Source of the DNA: Dyella acidisoli
GTDB lineage: Bacteria; Pseudomonadota; Gammaproteobacteria; Xanthomonadales; Rhodanobacteraceae
Assembly: GCF_030160295.1 (NCBI RefSeq)
Contig: NZ_BSOB01000020.1
Coordinates: forward strand, 17,846-81,845
Reading direction: 5' to 3'
Length of the DNA: 64,000 nt
This document shows positions 50,926-59,792 of this stretch, piece by piece. Every line of letters begins with the position of its first letter. The first letter of the stretch is position 1. Below the pieces are notes generated by a model that worked only from the letters and a program-made list of their open reading frames with translations, did not search any database and was not told where the DNA came from. Position numbers and translations under genes: made by a program.

Positions 50926-52464
50926 ATGCACAACCACCGCCGTTTGCCCCTCTGGGGTGCTTTTGTCCTGCTCGGATTCACGGCGCTCACCGCCGGCATA
51001 CAGGCCCAGACTACGCTCACCCGCGACAATGGCGCGCCAGTTGGCGACAACCAGAATTCTCAGACTGCGGGCCCCGAAGGCCCTACCTTGCTGCAGGACG
51101 CGCAGCTGGTCGAAAAGTTGCAGCATTTCGGCCGTGAACGCATTCCCGAACGCGTGGTGCATGCGCGTGGCACGGGTGCGCACGGTGAGTTCGTTTCCGC
51201 TGGCAATTTCAGCGATCTGACCTCCGCCGCGCTGTTTTCGGCGCCGGGTAAGAAAACGCCGGTGTTCGTGCGCTTCTCCACGGTGATCCATCCTTCGGGT
51301 TCGCCGGAAACGCTGCGCGATCCGCGCGGTTTCGCCACCAAGTTCTATACAGAGCATGGCAATTGGGATCTGGTGGGTAACGATCTACCGGTGTTCTTTA
51401 TTCGCGATGCGATCAAGTTCCCTGACATGGTGCATTCGCTGAAGCCCTCGCCGATCACCAATCAACAGGATCCGAACCGCTACTTCGATTTCTTCTCGCA
51501 TGTGCCCGAAGCCACGCACATGCTGACCTGGGTCTATACCGACAACGGTACGCCCGCTTCTTATCGCACCATGGACGGCTTTGGCGTGCACGCCTTCAAG
51601 TTCGTCAACGCGAAGGGCGAGGTGCATTACGTGAAATTCCACTGGAAGAGCGAGCAGGGCATCAAGAACCTCGATGCCAAGCAAGCCGAAATGGTGCAGG
51701 GAAAGGACTTCAACAACCTCACCCACGATCTGTACGACGCCATCGCCGACAAAAACTATCCGAAATGGGATCTCTACGTGCAGGTGCTGAAGCCGGAAGA
51801 TTTGGCCAAGTTCCCGTTCGATCCGCTGGACGCCACCAAGGTTTGGCCGAACGTGCCGGAAGTGAAGCTGGGCACGATGACGCTGGATCGAGCACCGCAG
51901 AATTTCTTCCAGGAAACCGAGGAAGCAGCGTTCGCACCGGTGCGCATGGTGCCGGGCATCGAAGCTTCGGAAGATCGTCTGTTGCAGGGGCGTCTGTTCT
52001 CTTACGTGGATACGCAGACCTACCGCCTCGGCGTCAACAACCAGCAGTTGCCCATCAACCGCCCATTGGCCAGCGCGAAGAATTACAACCAGGACGGCAT
52101 GATGAATGCCGGAAGTACCAACTCAGATGTGAATTACCAGCCCAGCGAAACGCAAGGCGCATACGCGGACGATGCTCGCTACAAGGCCAGCCGCTTGCCG
52201 CTTAGCGGCACTACGCAGCAGGAGCGCATCCGCCGCACGATGAACTTCCAGCAGGCCGGTGATCTATATCGCAGCCTGTCGGCGATGGACAAGGATCATC
52301 TGATCAGCAATCTCGCGGGCGATCTTGGCCAGGTGAAAAGCACCAAGGTGCGCGACACCATGCTCAGCTATTTTTACAAGGCCGACACCGATTACGGCAC
52401 GCGCCTGAGCAAGGCCGTCGGCGCAGATCCCGCAACGATTGAACGTCTCGCGCGAGCACTGTAA
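50926..52464 (+). CDS. katB: Secreted monofunctional catalase (KatB type)
   Basis: Breaks down hydrogen peroxide in the periplasm. 512 residues with a signal peptide (MHNHRRLPLWGAFVLLGFTALTAGIQA). Catalytic His in RVVHARGTGAHGEF, Asn in DLVGNDLPVFF, and the haem-ligand Tyr in GRLFSYVDTQTYRLG; the substrate channel motif VRFSTVIHPSGSPETLRDPRG is present. The signal peptide and small-subunit length fit the KatB-like clade. The next gene is an ankyrin lipoprotein, as at katB-ankB in Pseudomonas, where AnkB helps peroxide defence. Confidence 0.93.
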   Translation: MHNHRRLPLWGAFVLLGFTALTAGIQAQTTLTRDNGAPVGDNQNSQTAGPEGPTLLQDAQLVEKLQHFGRERIPERVVHARGTGAHGEFVSAGNFSDLTSAALFSAPGKKTPVFVRFSTVIHPSGSPETLRDPRGFATKFYTEHGNWDLVGNDLPVFFIRDAIKFPDMVHSLKPSPITNQQDPNRYFDFFSHVPEATHMLTWVYTDNGTPASYRTMDGFGVHAFKFVNAKGEVHYVKFHWKSEQGIKNLDAKQAEMVQGKDFNNLTHDLYDAIADKNYPKWDLYVQVLKPEDLAKFPFDPLDATKVWPNVPEVKLGTMTLDRAPQNFFQETEEAAFAPVRMVPGIEASEDRLLQGRLFSYVDTQTYRLGVNNQQLPINRPLASAKNYNQDGMMNAGSTNSDVNYQPSETQGAYADDARYKASRLPLSGTTQQERIRRTMNFQQAGDLYRSLSAMDKDHLISNLAGDLGQVKSTKVRDTMLSYFYKADTDYGTRLSKAVGADPATIERLARAL

Positions 52465-52490
52465 GCCTCTCCGCGGCTTGCAGTGGCCAG

Positions 52491-52527
52491 GCGGCCCGGG
52501 AAGCAACGCTCTCACCTCCCGGGCCGC
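52491..52527 (+). promoter_or_regulatory. Intergenic stem-loop between katB and ankB
   Basis: An 11-bp perfect stem GCGGCCCGGGA / TCCCGGGCCGC with a 15-nt loop, in the 89-bp gap. No T-run follows. It may stabilise katB mRNA or reduce ankB expression. Confidence 0.65.
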
Positions 52528-52553
52528 TCGGCACCTTTATCTGGAGTCATCGT

Positions 52554-53156
52554 ATGAAAGCATGGTCACTCGTGTTTGGGCTGTTTGTTGCCGGTTGCAG
52601 TTCAACCACTCCGCCTACAGCCGCAACGGTTGCTTCGAACGCTTCCACATTGGTCGATCAACGCAATGCTGAAGCGATGGCAGAACTAAAGGCGTATTTC
52701 TTCGATGCAGCACGCACGGGTGACAACGTGATGCTCGAAAAGTATGTAACGTCAGGTTTCCCAGTCGACGTGCGCACGCCGCAGGGTTATACCGCACTGA
52801 TTCTTGCTGCCTATCACGGGCAAAAGGATACGGTGCAGAAGCTGATTCAATTGGGTGCGGATCCTTGCGCACGTGACAATCGCGGCAGCACCGCGCTGAT
52901 GGGCGCGACGTTCAAAGGTGAGCTGTCGATTGCGAAACTGTTGCTCGACCAATCGTGCAGCAAAGTCGACGATCGCAATCGTCAGGGGCAGACCGCTGCG
53001 ATGTATGCGGCGTTGGCTGGTAATAGTCAGCTGATCGAGATGCTGCGCAAGCGTGGCGCCAATTTGGATTTGAAGGATGATGTTGGAAACACCGCGGCTT
53101 CCTTGGCTCACCAGCAGGGCGCGGATGATATAGCGCGCCAGATCGAGAACAAGTAG
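52554..53156 (+). CDS. Ankyrin-repeat lipoprotein, AnkB-like
   Basis: 200 residues with lipoprotein signal (MKAWSLVFGLFVAGCSS, Cys at the lipobox). About four ankyrin repeats follow, seen as TPQGYTALILAAYHGQKDTVQKLIQLGADP, NRGSTALMGATFKGELSIAKLLLDQ, NRQGQTAAMYAALAGNSQLIEMLRKRGA and DVGNTAASLAHQQGADDIA. In Pseudomonas the katB-linked AnkB is a periplasmic protein needed for full KatB activity; a similar role here is inferred from position. It follows katB by 89 bp and is likely cotranscribed. ATG 52554 follows CTGGAGTCATCG. Confidence 0.9.
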   Translation: MKAWSLVFGLFVAGCSSTTPPTAATVASNASTLVDQRNAEAMAELKAYFFDAARTGDNVMLEKYVTSGFPVDVRTPQGYTALILAAYHGQKDTVQKLIQLGADPCARDNRGSTALMGATFKGELSIAKLLLDQSCSKVDDRNRQGQTAAMYAALAGNSQLIEMLRKRGANLDLKDDVGNTAASLAHQQGADDIARQIENK

Positions 53157-53196
53157 CGCTTACTTAAGCGCGCATCTCCACGCTTGCCGTGATGCA

Positions 53197-53226
53197 CTCC
53201 CTCCCCTGCATGGGCAGGGGAGGGGC
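53197..53226. terminator. CCTCCCCTGC hairpin between convergent genes
   Basis: CCTCCCCTGC / GCAGGGGAGG with a 4-nt loop, similar to the right arm of the element at 8147. It lies between ankB and the convergent kelch-type gene and may terminate both. Confidence 0.6.
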
Positions 53227-53251
53227 GGATTGCACGGAATTGTGCGGCAAA

Positions 53252-55729
53252 TCAGGGATGCGAAGCGCTCGGTGATCCTGATGCCTGAACGTTCAAGGTG
53301 GCTGTGAAAACCTGCGTTTCTCCCGATGCAGCCGAAGTGCCGCTCAGCAAAACACCATACGCACCTGGCGCCGCGGTGGAGGAGGCGGTGTAGGTAATCG
53401 TTGAGGTTCCCGCACCCGTGAGCGTGGACGGATTGAAGGTTACGGTAACACCCGCCGGCACGTAGTCGGCCGAGAGCGTTACCGGCGCGTTGAATCCGCC
53501 TTGCGTAATTTGCGTCAACGTTGCCGAACCGGTGCTACCTGCAGTGACTGAAGCATTGTCGGCGGAAATGTTGAAGCCGCTGGCGCTGCCAGTGCCGATC
53601 AATGCAACCGTCTGCGGACTATTGGTCGCGCTATCGGTTACGACAAGGCTGCCGGTAAATGTTCCGGGCGACTGATTCGACGGTGAAAAATAGACGTAGG
53701 CGACGCACTGGCTGCCCGCTGCCAGTGTAGTGCCGGGGCATCCGCCTCCATTGAGAACAAACTCTCCGCCCGGGCTGTTCACGCTCACGTCGTTGATCGT
53801 CACCGGCACGTTGCCTGTATTGGTCAGCGTGAATTGAACGTTGGCGGTGTACGAGTTAGGACCGGACACCAAAGTGCCAAAGTTGTAGCTCGTCGCGTTC
53901 CAACTGAGGCTGCCGGCAGGTGCTGCGACCAGGGTCAAATAAAAGGTTGTGCACTTTTCCTTTCCGTGTGCACTGATTCCCGTCAGGGTAACGGGATACG
54001 TCTTGGGGCTGCCGCCCGGGGCGATGACCGTCGACGCCGCGGTAAAGGTCAGCGTAGAGGTTCCCTTGCCGATGATCGCTGCGGGGTTAAAGCTTGCGGT
54101 AACACCGGCCGGCAATCCGCTGACCGAGAGTGTCACCGCTGAGTCGAATCCGCCAATGGCTGTCTGCGTAATGGTCGATGTGCCAGTGCCACCCGCCGCG
54201 ACGGTCGCTGTGGTAGCCGTGAGTGAGTAGCCAGGCGCCGCCGCGTCGACGGTGATGGCAACACCTCTCGACGGAATGCCGTTGGCAACGACGTAAAGCT
54301 TGCTGGCGCCGGTTTCGATATCGGCAGGTACATCGAAATACGTGCTGACGATGGCTTTGCCCGTTGCCACGCCCATGGTGCTGTGATCATGCGTGCGGCA
54401 GTAAAACACGTGGCCCGTCGCCGCGTTGACGATGCGAACCAACGGATAGTTCGTCGCCATCTGCTGATCGTCACCGTAACCTGCACCTTCGGTCAGGCCG
54501 TTGAATTGCGTTCCGGATATGCGGTAGGTGCCTCCCGCTGCAAGCGAGTCGGATACATGATGGATGGTCGGCCGCCAGTCCTCCCGGTAAGTACCGGCGG
54601 GCGTCCAGACCTGAAGATTCTGGCTTATGTCAGAGAACAGGATTTGGCCGTTCGGCAACACCAACATCGCGCCATAAAAAGACGAATCGTTCGAAGCCGT
54701 GGAAGGCGTCGGCACCACGGTCAAGTTGCTGCCATTCCATTCCAGAAAAGTCGTCGGACTTTGATAGATGCCTGGGCTGGCCATCATCAGCACGTTGCCG
54801 TTGGTTTCGACGGCCGCCGGGCCATCGGCGATGTTCAGGCCGTTGGGAAAGTCCGGTCCGGCCGTCCATATTCCCTTGGCGACGTGGTAGATCGCCGTGT
54901 GTCCGGCTCCGCACGAATTGGAGCCGGTGGCGAATACCGTTCCGTCGGGCCGCAGCACCATGGGACCCACCTCGTAGCTGGCTTTACTCGCACCGCCGCA
55001 ATTCGCAGCCGAGTCCCACAGTTGCACGACGGTGCTTCCCGCATTGCTCCACAGTCCCGTTGCGGGGTCGTAGAGCTCCGATCCCGTGCCCGTGGCGTTG
55101 TACCGGTCGTACCAATAGGTTTCTACGTTCAGCACTTTCTTGTTCGGCAATAGGAGCCAGTTTTCTTCGACGTTGTAATCCGGCTTGTTGGTGCCGGTGA
55201 CGGTCCAGCTGAGGTTTTTCTCGTCGAAAAGTGCGCTGTCGAATGCGGCTTGCTCGGCCATCAGGTACGTGCCATTGGCGAGAATCGCGCCGGAGGTATC
55301 ACCGAGTTCGGCCCAGCCTGCGGGTGGAGATACCGCAGTCCACGTATCGGCGACGGGATCGTAAATGGCGCCGCGGTTTGTCTCTACGTCTTGTCCGAAG
55401 TTGTATTCGCCGCCCTCGACGATCAACTTGCCATCGGCCAACACGCCGCCACCGAAGTCGACGGGTGCATATCCGGAGGGCATCGAGGCGATTTGGCTCC
55501 ACGTGCCATTGACATAACTGCCATGGATATCAGGTGTGAGCTTGTACCACTGCGAATCGGTACCGGAAAACGTTTCGGCATGCGCCAACACCGTGCCATC
55601 GGTGGCCAACGCGATGTAGCCAATAGGGATGGGTGGGGGATTCGTCAGCGGCGTCCAGGTTTGGCCAATGGCAGCATTTGCCCAAAGCATTACAAGCGCC
55701 AGCCAGGGCGCGCGCGTAAACACTCTCAC
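53252..55729 (-). CDS. Secreted kelch/galactose-oxidase-like surface protein with Ig-like repeats
   Basis: About 825 residues. A GTG start with GGAGGG upstream gives a signal peptide (VRVFTRAPWLALVMLWANAAIGQ). Residues about 25-390 form a kelch-type propeller like galactose oxidase (repeated YDPATGLWSNAG-, PVADTWTAVSPPAGW-type blades). Next is a galactose-oxidase-like C-terminal domain (NYPLVRIVNAATGHVFYCRTHDHSTMGVATG). Then follow three Ig-like modules: two near copies (GYSLTATTATVAAGGTGTS and FNISADNASVTAGSTGSA, both with PAGVT-x-F-NP) around a choice-of-anchor D module (GTLVSGPNSYTANVQFTLTN). The copper ligands of galactose oxidase are not clear, so enzymatic activity is doubtful. It is probably exported and surface exposed. 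Confidence 0.82.
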   Translation of the reverse strand: MRVFTRAPWLALVMLWANAAIGQTWTPLTNPPPIPIGYIALATDGTVLAHAETFSGTDSQWYKLTPDIHGSYVNGTWSQIASMPSGYAPVDFGGGVLADGKLIVEGGEYNFGQDVETNRGAIYDPVADTWTAVSPPAGWAELGDTSGAILANGTYLMAEQAAFDSALFDEKNLSWTVTGTNKPDYNVEENWLLLPNKKVLNVETYWYDRYNATGTGSELYDPATGLWSNAGSTVVQLWDSAANCGGASKASYEVGPMVLRPDGTVFATGSNSCGAGHTAIYHVAKGIWTAGPDFPNGLNIADGPAAVETNGNVLMMASPGIYQSPTTFLEWNGSNLTVVPTPSTASNDSSFYGAMLVLPNGQILFSDISQNLQVWTPAGTYREDWRPTIHHVSDSLAAGGTYRISGTQFNGLTEGAGYGDDQQMATNYPLVRIVNAATGHVFYCRTHDHSTMGVATGKAIVSTYFDVPADIETGASKLYVVANGIPSRGVAITVDAAAPGYSLTATTATVAAGGTGTSTITQTAIGGFDSAVTLSVSGLPAGVTASFNPAAIIGKGTSTLTFTAASTVIAPGGSPKTYPVTLTGISAHGKEKCTTFYLTLVAAPAGSLSWNATSYNFGTLVSGPNSYTANVQFTLTNTGNVPVTINDVSVNSPGGEFVLNGGGCPGTTLAAGSQCVAYVYFSPSNQSPGTFTGSLVVTDSATNSPQTVALIGTGSASGFNISADNASVTAGSTGSATLTQITQGGFNAPVTLSADYVPAGVTVTFNPSTLTGAGTSTITYTASSTAAPGAYGVLLSGTSAASGETQVFTATLNVQASGSPSASHP

Positions 55730-56267
55730 GGATTTTCCCTCCCAAGGGTCGTTGCAGCTAAAAACACCCAGATAAACTGAGCCGAGGGAACATGCCGGTA
55801 TAGGAAAAAAAGTGCGTCTTTGGCGATGGATTTGCCAGTTGACGGCAGATGGCAATGCCGAGAGGGTGGAGCGCTTGGCTGGCTGTCCTTTCCGGGCCAC
55901 TTGGCGGTGCCGGTAGCCATGAGCCGCATGTTGGCTAACGCTGTTTCTCTTTGTTTCGAACGCAAATGTCGCCCCCGTCCCACAAGGACAGATAATGGGC
56001 CACTTGTTCACATGGTGACGTACGTCACATTTGCCTACGATGTCATCGTAATCTGAGCTAGGTACATGGATGCCAACGGCGCCATGGATGTTTTGCTGTA
56101 AACACCGTTATGTGCGGATGCTTGAAGCATTCGTACCGGTTGAGTCACGCCGCTGTTCCTCTAACGACCTCGCATAAGGATTTCCGTATGGATTCACGCG
56201 CTGAATAGCAGCGCGCGAAACCGTGCGCCCCCACGTTTGCCGCGGGAGGCCATCGAGGTCGCCGAAT
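55730..56267. promoter_or_regulatory. Divergent promoter region of kelch and YadA genes
   Basis: 538 bp between two large surface-protein genes. A perfect 14-bp palindrome GTGACGTACGTCAC (56015-56028) lies near the middle, a good candidate regulator site for both. No coding frame is supported here, though the kelch frame remains open to 56011. The YadA-type gene has no clear Shine-Dalgarno. Confidence 0.55.
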
Positions 56268-59237
56268 ATGAAAATGAAATTGATTTTGTCGAACCATTAT
56301 CTGCGCGCGTTGAGCGTTGCGGTCAGCTTATTAACCGTAGTGAATCAAAACGCATCCGCGGCCACTACCAATACCGTGGCAGTAGGCAATGGCGCAAAAG
56401 CCACCAACAGCTATGACGTGGCGATTGGTGCGGGCGCCGTTTCTGCCGGCGATGGCTCGGCGATCAATATGGCCACGGCGCTCGGTGCTGGCGCGCAAGC
56501 CAGCAGTGCGGGCGCGATTGCGATTGGCGATGCGTGGAATGGCGGCGTGCGTGCGTCGGGACGCGATGCCGTTGCCATCGGAACGGCATCCACGGCATCA
56601 GGACAAAGCTCCGTTGCGCTGGGTGCTGGAGCGACGTCGTCGCAATCCAATGCCGTAGCAGTGGGCGCCACGGCTGCGGCTTCAGCGGCGAACACAGTAG
56701 CCGTCGGTAGTGCGTCATTGGCGCAAGCGATTTCCACCGTGGCCATTGGCGACGGCAATACGGTGTCGTCGTCAGCAGGCACGGGCTCGATTGCAGCCGG
56801 GCACCATTCGCAGGTGAAAGGCGGTACCGGCGCAGTGGCGTTGGGCGAAAGCCAGACGGCCAACGGCAATGGTGCAGTGGCGATCGGTGATCCGAACACC
56901 GCCACGGGTACCGGTGCAGTAGCGGTGGGTGCGAACAATACCGCCAACGGAACAGGTGCCGTGGCGATTGGCAATGCGAACATCGCCAATGGCCAAGGGA
57001 CAGTTTCGTTGGGCAATGCCGCTAACGCGGTCGGTGTCGGCGCCATAGCCGTGGGCAACACGTCCAGCGCCACCAACGTCAACGCGACGGCGTTGGGAAT
57101 CAACGCCAATGCCAGCGGCCGCGATTCGCTTGCACTGGGCGCCAATGCTTCTGCAAGCGGCTCGTTAAGCACGGATGGCAATCCGGCCAATGGTTTTGCT
57201 CTGGCGATCGGATCAAAGGCCAATAGCGCAGGCAGTTCGTCAACAGCCATTGGCGGCAACTCGCTCGCTTCGGGCACCAAGGCGCTGGCCTTTGGTGATA
57301 CGGCCACGTCAACGGCCACTCGCTCGGTTGCCATTGGTGCCAACGCCAATGCAACCACCAACAGCGCGGTGGCTATTGGCAACGGTGCTGCAGCGACGGC
57401 CAACGTGGGTGATGTGGCGCTGGGTGCAGGCTCTGCTACAGCTGCAGTGGTGGGCACCAGCAGCGTGACAGTGGGCGGTAATACCTATTCGGTTGCAGGC
57501 ACGAGTCCTAGCAGCACGGTGAGCGTGGGAGCGGTCGGCAGCGAGCGCACTGTCACCAATGTCGCGGCCGGTCGCGTCAGCGCAACTAGCACCGACGCGG
57601 TAAACGGTTCGGAGCTTTATGCGACCAATCAACAGGTGAATGCCAATACCACCGCGATTGCTAACAACACGGCTTCGATCAACAAGCTGACCGGGGGTAA
57701 GTCGGGTCCATTCGTTTCCGACAATTCGGTAACCACCACGCAACCGGTTGCTTCCGGCGCGGACGCCACTGCGGGCGGCTTCGGTGCTTCGGCTACGGGC
57801 GCTGCGTCGACGGTGATCGGCAATCAGGCGAGCGATAACAACAACGCGCGTGCCACGGTACTCGGCAATGGTGCGAGCATCGCCACCGGTCTGAGTGGTT
57901 CGAATGTGGCGCTTGGTCAAGGTTCGACCGTTGCGTCTGATGCGGTTGCTACGGCGAGTGGAACGATCAACGGCACCACCTACACCTACGCAGGCGGCAC
58001 GCCGGTTGGCGTGGTGAGTGTTGGCACGGCGACGTCGCCGCGCCAGGTGACGAACGTGGCGGCTGGGCAGGTGAGTGCTACCAGTACCGATGCGGTGAAC
58101 GGATCGCAGTTGTACGCCACCGATCAAGCCATCACCAGCATGGCCAGCCAGGTGAGTGGTTTGAATGGCCAAATGACAGGGCTGGGCAGCCTGGTGACCA
58201 ACCTTGGCAACAGCGTGGCGTTGGGAATGGGCGGCAGCAGTACCTACGATGCTTCTACCGGGCTGCTCACTACCAGCCTCAACTACGGTGGCACTACCTA
58301 CAGCTCGGTACAAAGCGTGTTGAGCCAGATCAACACCTCCATCGATAACGCTTTGCAGCAGGCGAGCACCAATGCGACGGCCATCCAGAACCTGAGCACT
58401 ACGGTCAACAACGTCTCAGCTCAGCAAGCCAGCACGGGTAAGTACGTGAAGACGAATTCCACCGGTGCCGGAAGTTCTGCGACGGGCAGCAATGCGATCG
58501 CGCAAGGTCCATCGGCTACGGCATCGGGCGACAACAGCATTGCTGTGGGCAACGGTAGTGCATCGTCATCCAACGGCAGCGTGGCGATCGGTGCGAATGC
58601 CGCGTCGACGGGTACGAATTCGGTAGCCATTGGCGCAGGTTCCAGCGATGGCGGGCAATCGAATGTGGTTTCGGTGGGAAGCGCCACGCAACAGCGCCGC
58701 GTGACGAATGTTGCGAATGGCGCGGCGTCGACCGATGCGGTGAACGTCAGCCAGCTCAACGCCGTGCAAGCAGGTTCCGTGCAATACGACAAGAACAGCG
58801 ACGGTAGTGTCGATTACGGCAGCGTCACACTTGGCTCCACCGATGCGGCTACGCAGATTCACAATGTTGCCAATGGCACCGCGGCGAGTGACGCCGCCAA
58901 TGTGGGGCAGGTCAACACGGGCGTACAGACGGCAGAGAGTTGGGCGAAGCAATACGTGGATCAGAAGCTGCAGAACGTCGACCAGAATATCAACGCAGTG
59001 TCTCTGAGGGCCAACGCGGGGGTCGCTTCGGCCATGGCGATGGCCGGTTTGCCGCAGGCGTATCAGCCCAATCAGAACGCGGCGGCCGTAGCGTTCGGTA
59101 CATTCCACGGCCAGGCTGGTGTCGCGGTGGGCGTATCAACCGTTTCAGAAACCGGGCGCTGGGTCTACAAGCTAAACATGAGCGGCAACACACGGGGCGA
59201 CATGGGCGCAAGCGTAGGGGCGGCTGTGACTTGGTAA
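56268..59237 (+). CDS. Trimeric autotransporter adhesin (YadA-like)
   Basis: 989-residue type Vc adhesin. A signal segment (LRALSVAVSLLTVVNQNASA) precedes a passenger of many YadA-head 14-residue repeats (AVAIGNGA-, GTGAVAVGANNTANG-, ALGANASASG-type) up to about residue 420. Neck and stalk segments follow, with repeated TNVAAGRVSATSTDAVNGSELYATNQQ and TNVAAGQVSATSTDAVNGSQLYATDQA. A second short head (SIAVGNGSASSSNGSVAIGANA) and the trimeric anchor (MAMAGLPQAYQPNQNAAAVAFGTFHGQAGVAVG) end in VGAAVTW. The last residue is Trp, as usual for outer membrane insertion. ATG 56268 was chosen. It likely mediates attachment to surfaces or other cells. Confidence 0.93.
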   Translation: MKMKLILSNHYLRALSVAVSLLTVVNQNASAATTNTVAVGNGAKATNSYDVAIGAGAVSAGDGSAINMATALGAGAQASSAGAIAIGDAWNGGVRASGRDAVAIGTASTASGQSSVALGAGATSSQSNAVAVGATAAASAANTVAVGSASLAQAISTVAIGDGNTVSSSAGTGSIAAGHHSQVKGGTGAVALGESQTANGNGAVAIGDPNTATGTGAVAVGANNTANGTGAVAIGNANIANGQGTVSLGNAANAVGVGAIAVGNTSSATNVNATALGINANASGRDSLALGANASASGSLSTDGNPANGFALAIGSKANSAGSSSTAIGGNSLASGTKALAFGDTATSTATRSVAIGANANATTNSAVAIGNGAAATANVGDVALGAGSATAAVVGTSSVTVGGNTYSVAGTSPSSTVSVGAVGSERTVTNVAAGRVSATSTDAVNGSELYATNQQVNANTTAIANNTASINKLTGGKSGPFVSDNSVTTTQPVASGADATAGGFGASATGAASTVIGNQASDNNNARATVLGNGASIATGLSGSNVALGQGSTVASDAVATASGTINGTTYTYAGGTPVGVVSVGTATSPRQVTNVAAGQVSATSTDAVNGSQLYATDQAITSMASQVSGLNGQMTGLGSLVTNLGNSVALGMGGSSTYDASTGLLTTSLNYGGTTYSSVQSVLSQINTSIDNALQQASTNATAIQNLSTTVNNVSAQQASTGKYVKTNSTGAGSSATGSNAIAQGPSATASGDNSIAVGNGSASSSNGSVAIGANAASTGTNSVAIGAGSSDGGQSNVVSVGSATQQRRVTNVANGAASTDAVNVSQLNAVQAGSVQYDKNSDGSVDYGSVTLGSTDAATQIHNVANGTAASDAANVGQVNTGVQTAESWAKQYVDQKLQNVDQNINAVSLRANAGVASAMAMAGLPQAYQPNQNAAAVAFGTFHGQAGVAVGVSTVSETGRWVYKLNMSGNTRGDMGASVGAAVTW

Positions 59238-59291
59238 GTGTGTCGATGCTGCTCTACACTCGCGGCGTCTTCACCAACCATGGAGGTTTGC

Positions 59292-59603
59292 ATGAAAGCA
59301 CGGCTTAGTCTGATTGCCTTGGCTCTGATGTCCGCAACGTTCGCTGCGCATGCATCGTGTGACGATGTGAAGTCCAGCATCGATGCCAAGATCAAGGCCA
59401 ACAACGTATCGAACTACACGCTTGAAGTGGTTTCGAAAGACCAAGCCGGCGATGGCAAGGTAGTCGGCCAGTGCAGCGGCGACAAGGTCATCGTCTACAC
59501 GCGTGGCGCGGTGAAGAAGGCAGACGGTGGTGATGCCGCTGCTGCCAAGGCACCTGCATCCGATGCAGCTGCACCGGCGTCTTCGTCGTCCAGCGGCAAG
59601 TAA
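59292..59603 (+). CDS. DUF1161 family small periplasmic protein
   Basis: 103 residues. Signal peptide MKARLSLIALALMSATFAAHA; the mature DUF1161 part has the conserved SCDDVKSSIDAKIKANNVSNYTLEVVSKD and GDGKVVGQCSGDKVIVYTR, with two cysteines that probably form a disulphide. It ends in an Ala/Ser/Asp-rich tail. ATG 59292 follows ATGGAGGTTTGC. Function unknown. An intrinsic terminator follows. It is 54 bp after the adhesin, but a separate transcript is possible. Confidence 0.88.
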   Translation: MKARLSLIALALMSATFAAHASCDDVKSSIDAKIKANNVSNYTLEVVSKDQAGDGKVVGQCSGDKVIVYTRGAVKKADGGDAAAAKAPASDAAAPASSSSSGK

Positions 59604-59627
59604 GTTTCATCGGGATTCGACAGTCAT

Positions 59628-59655
59628 TGGGGCGCCTTTGGGCGCCCCATTTTTT
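59628..59655 (+). terminator. Intrinsic terminator
   Basis: TGGGGCGCC (59628-59636) pairs with GGCGCCCCA (59641-59649) around a 4-nt loop, followed by TTTTTT. It ends the DUF1161 transcript. Confidence 0.92.
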
Positions 59656-59697
59656 GTGACTACCAGAAGACGCTCGATCCTCTCTGTCGTCATTCCC

Positions 59698-59767
59698 GCG
59701 AAAGCGGGAATCCATCTTCGCTTTTCGCATCAGAGCGAAATGGATTCCCGCTTTCGCGGGAATGACG
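59698..59767. repeat. REP-like element, subfamily A
   Basis: Left arm CGTCATTCCCGCGAAAGCGG, right arm CCGCTTTCGCGGGAATGACG, spacer TTCGCTTTTCGCATCAGAGC. It lies just after the DUF1161 terminator and before the convergent TPR-sulfotransferase gene. Confidence 0.9.
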
Positions 59768-59792
59768 GCGTGGAGGCATGGGGCCTGGTCGC

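Noticed and set aside
56411..57457. Minus-strand frame of 348 codons over the adhesin head
   Set aside because: Repeats of the YadA head read in antisense give a low-complexity Ala/Pro frame with no domain features.
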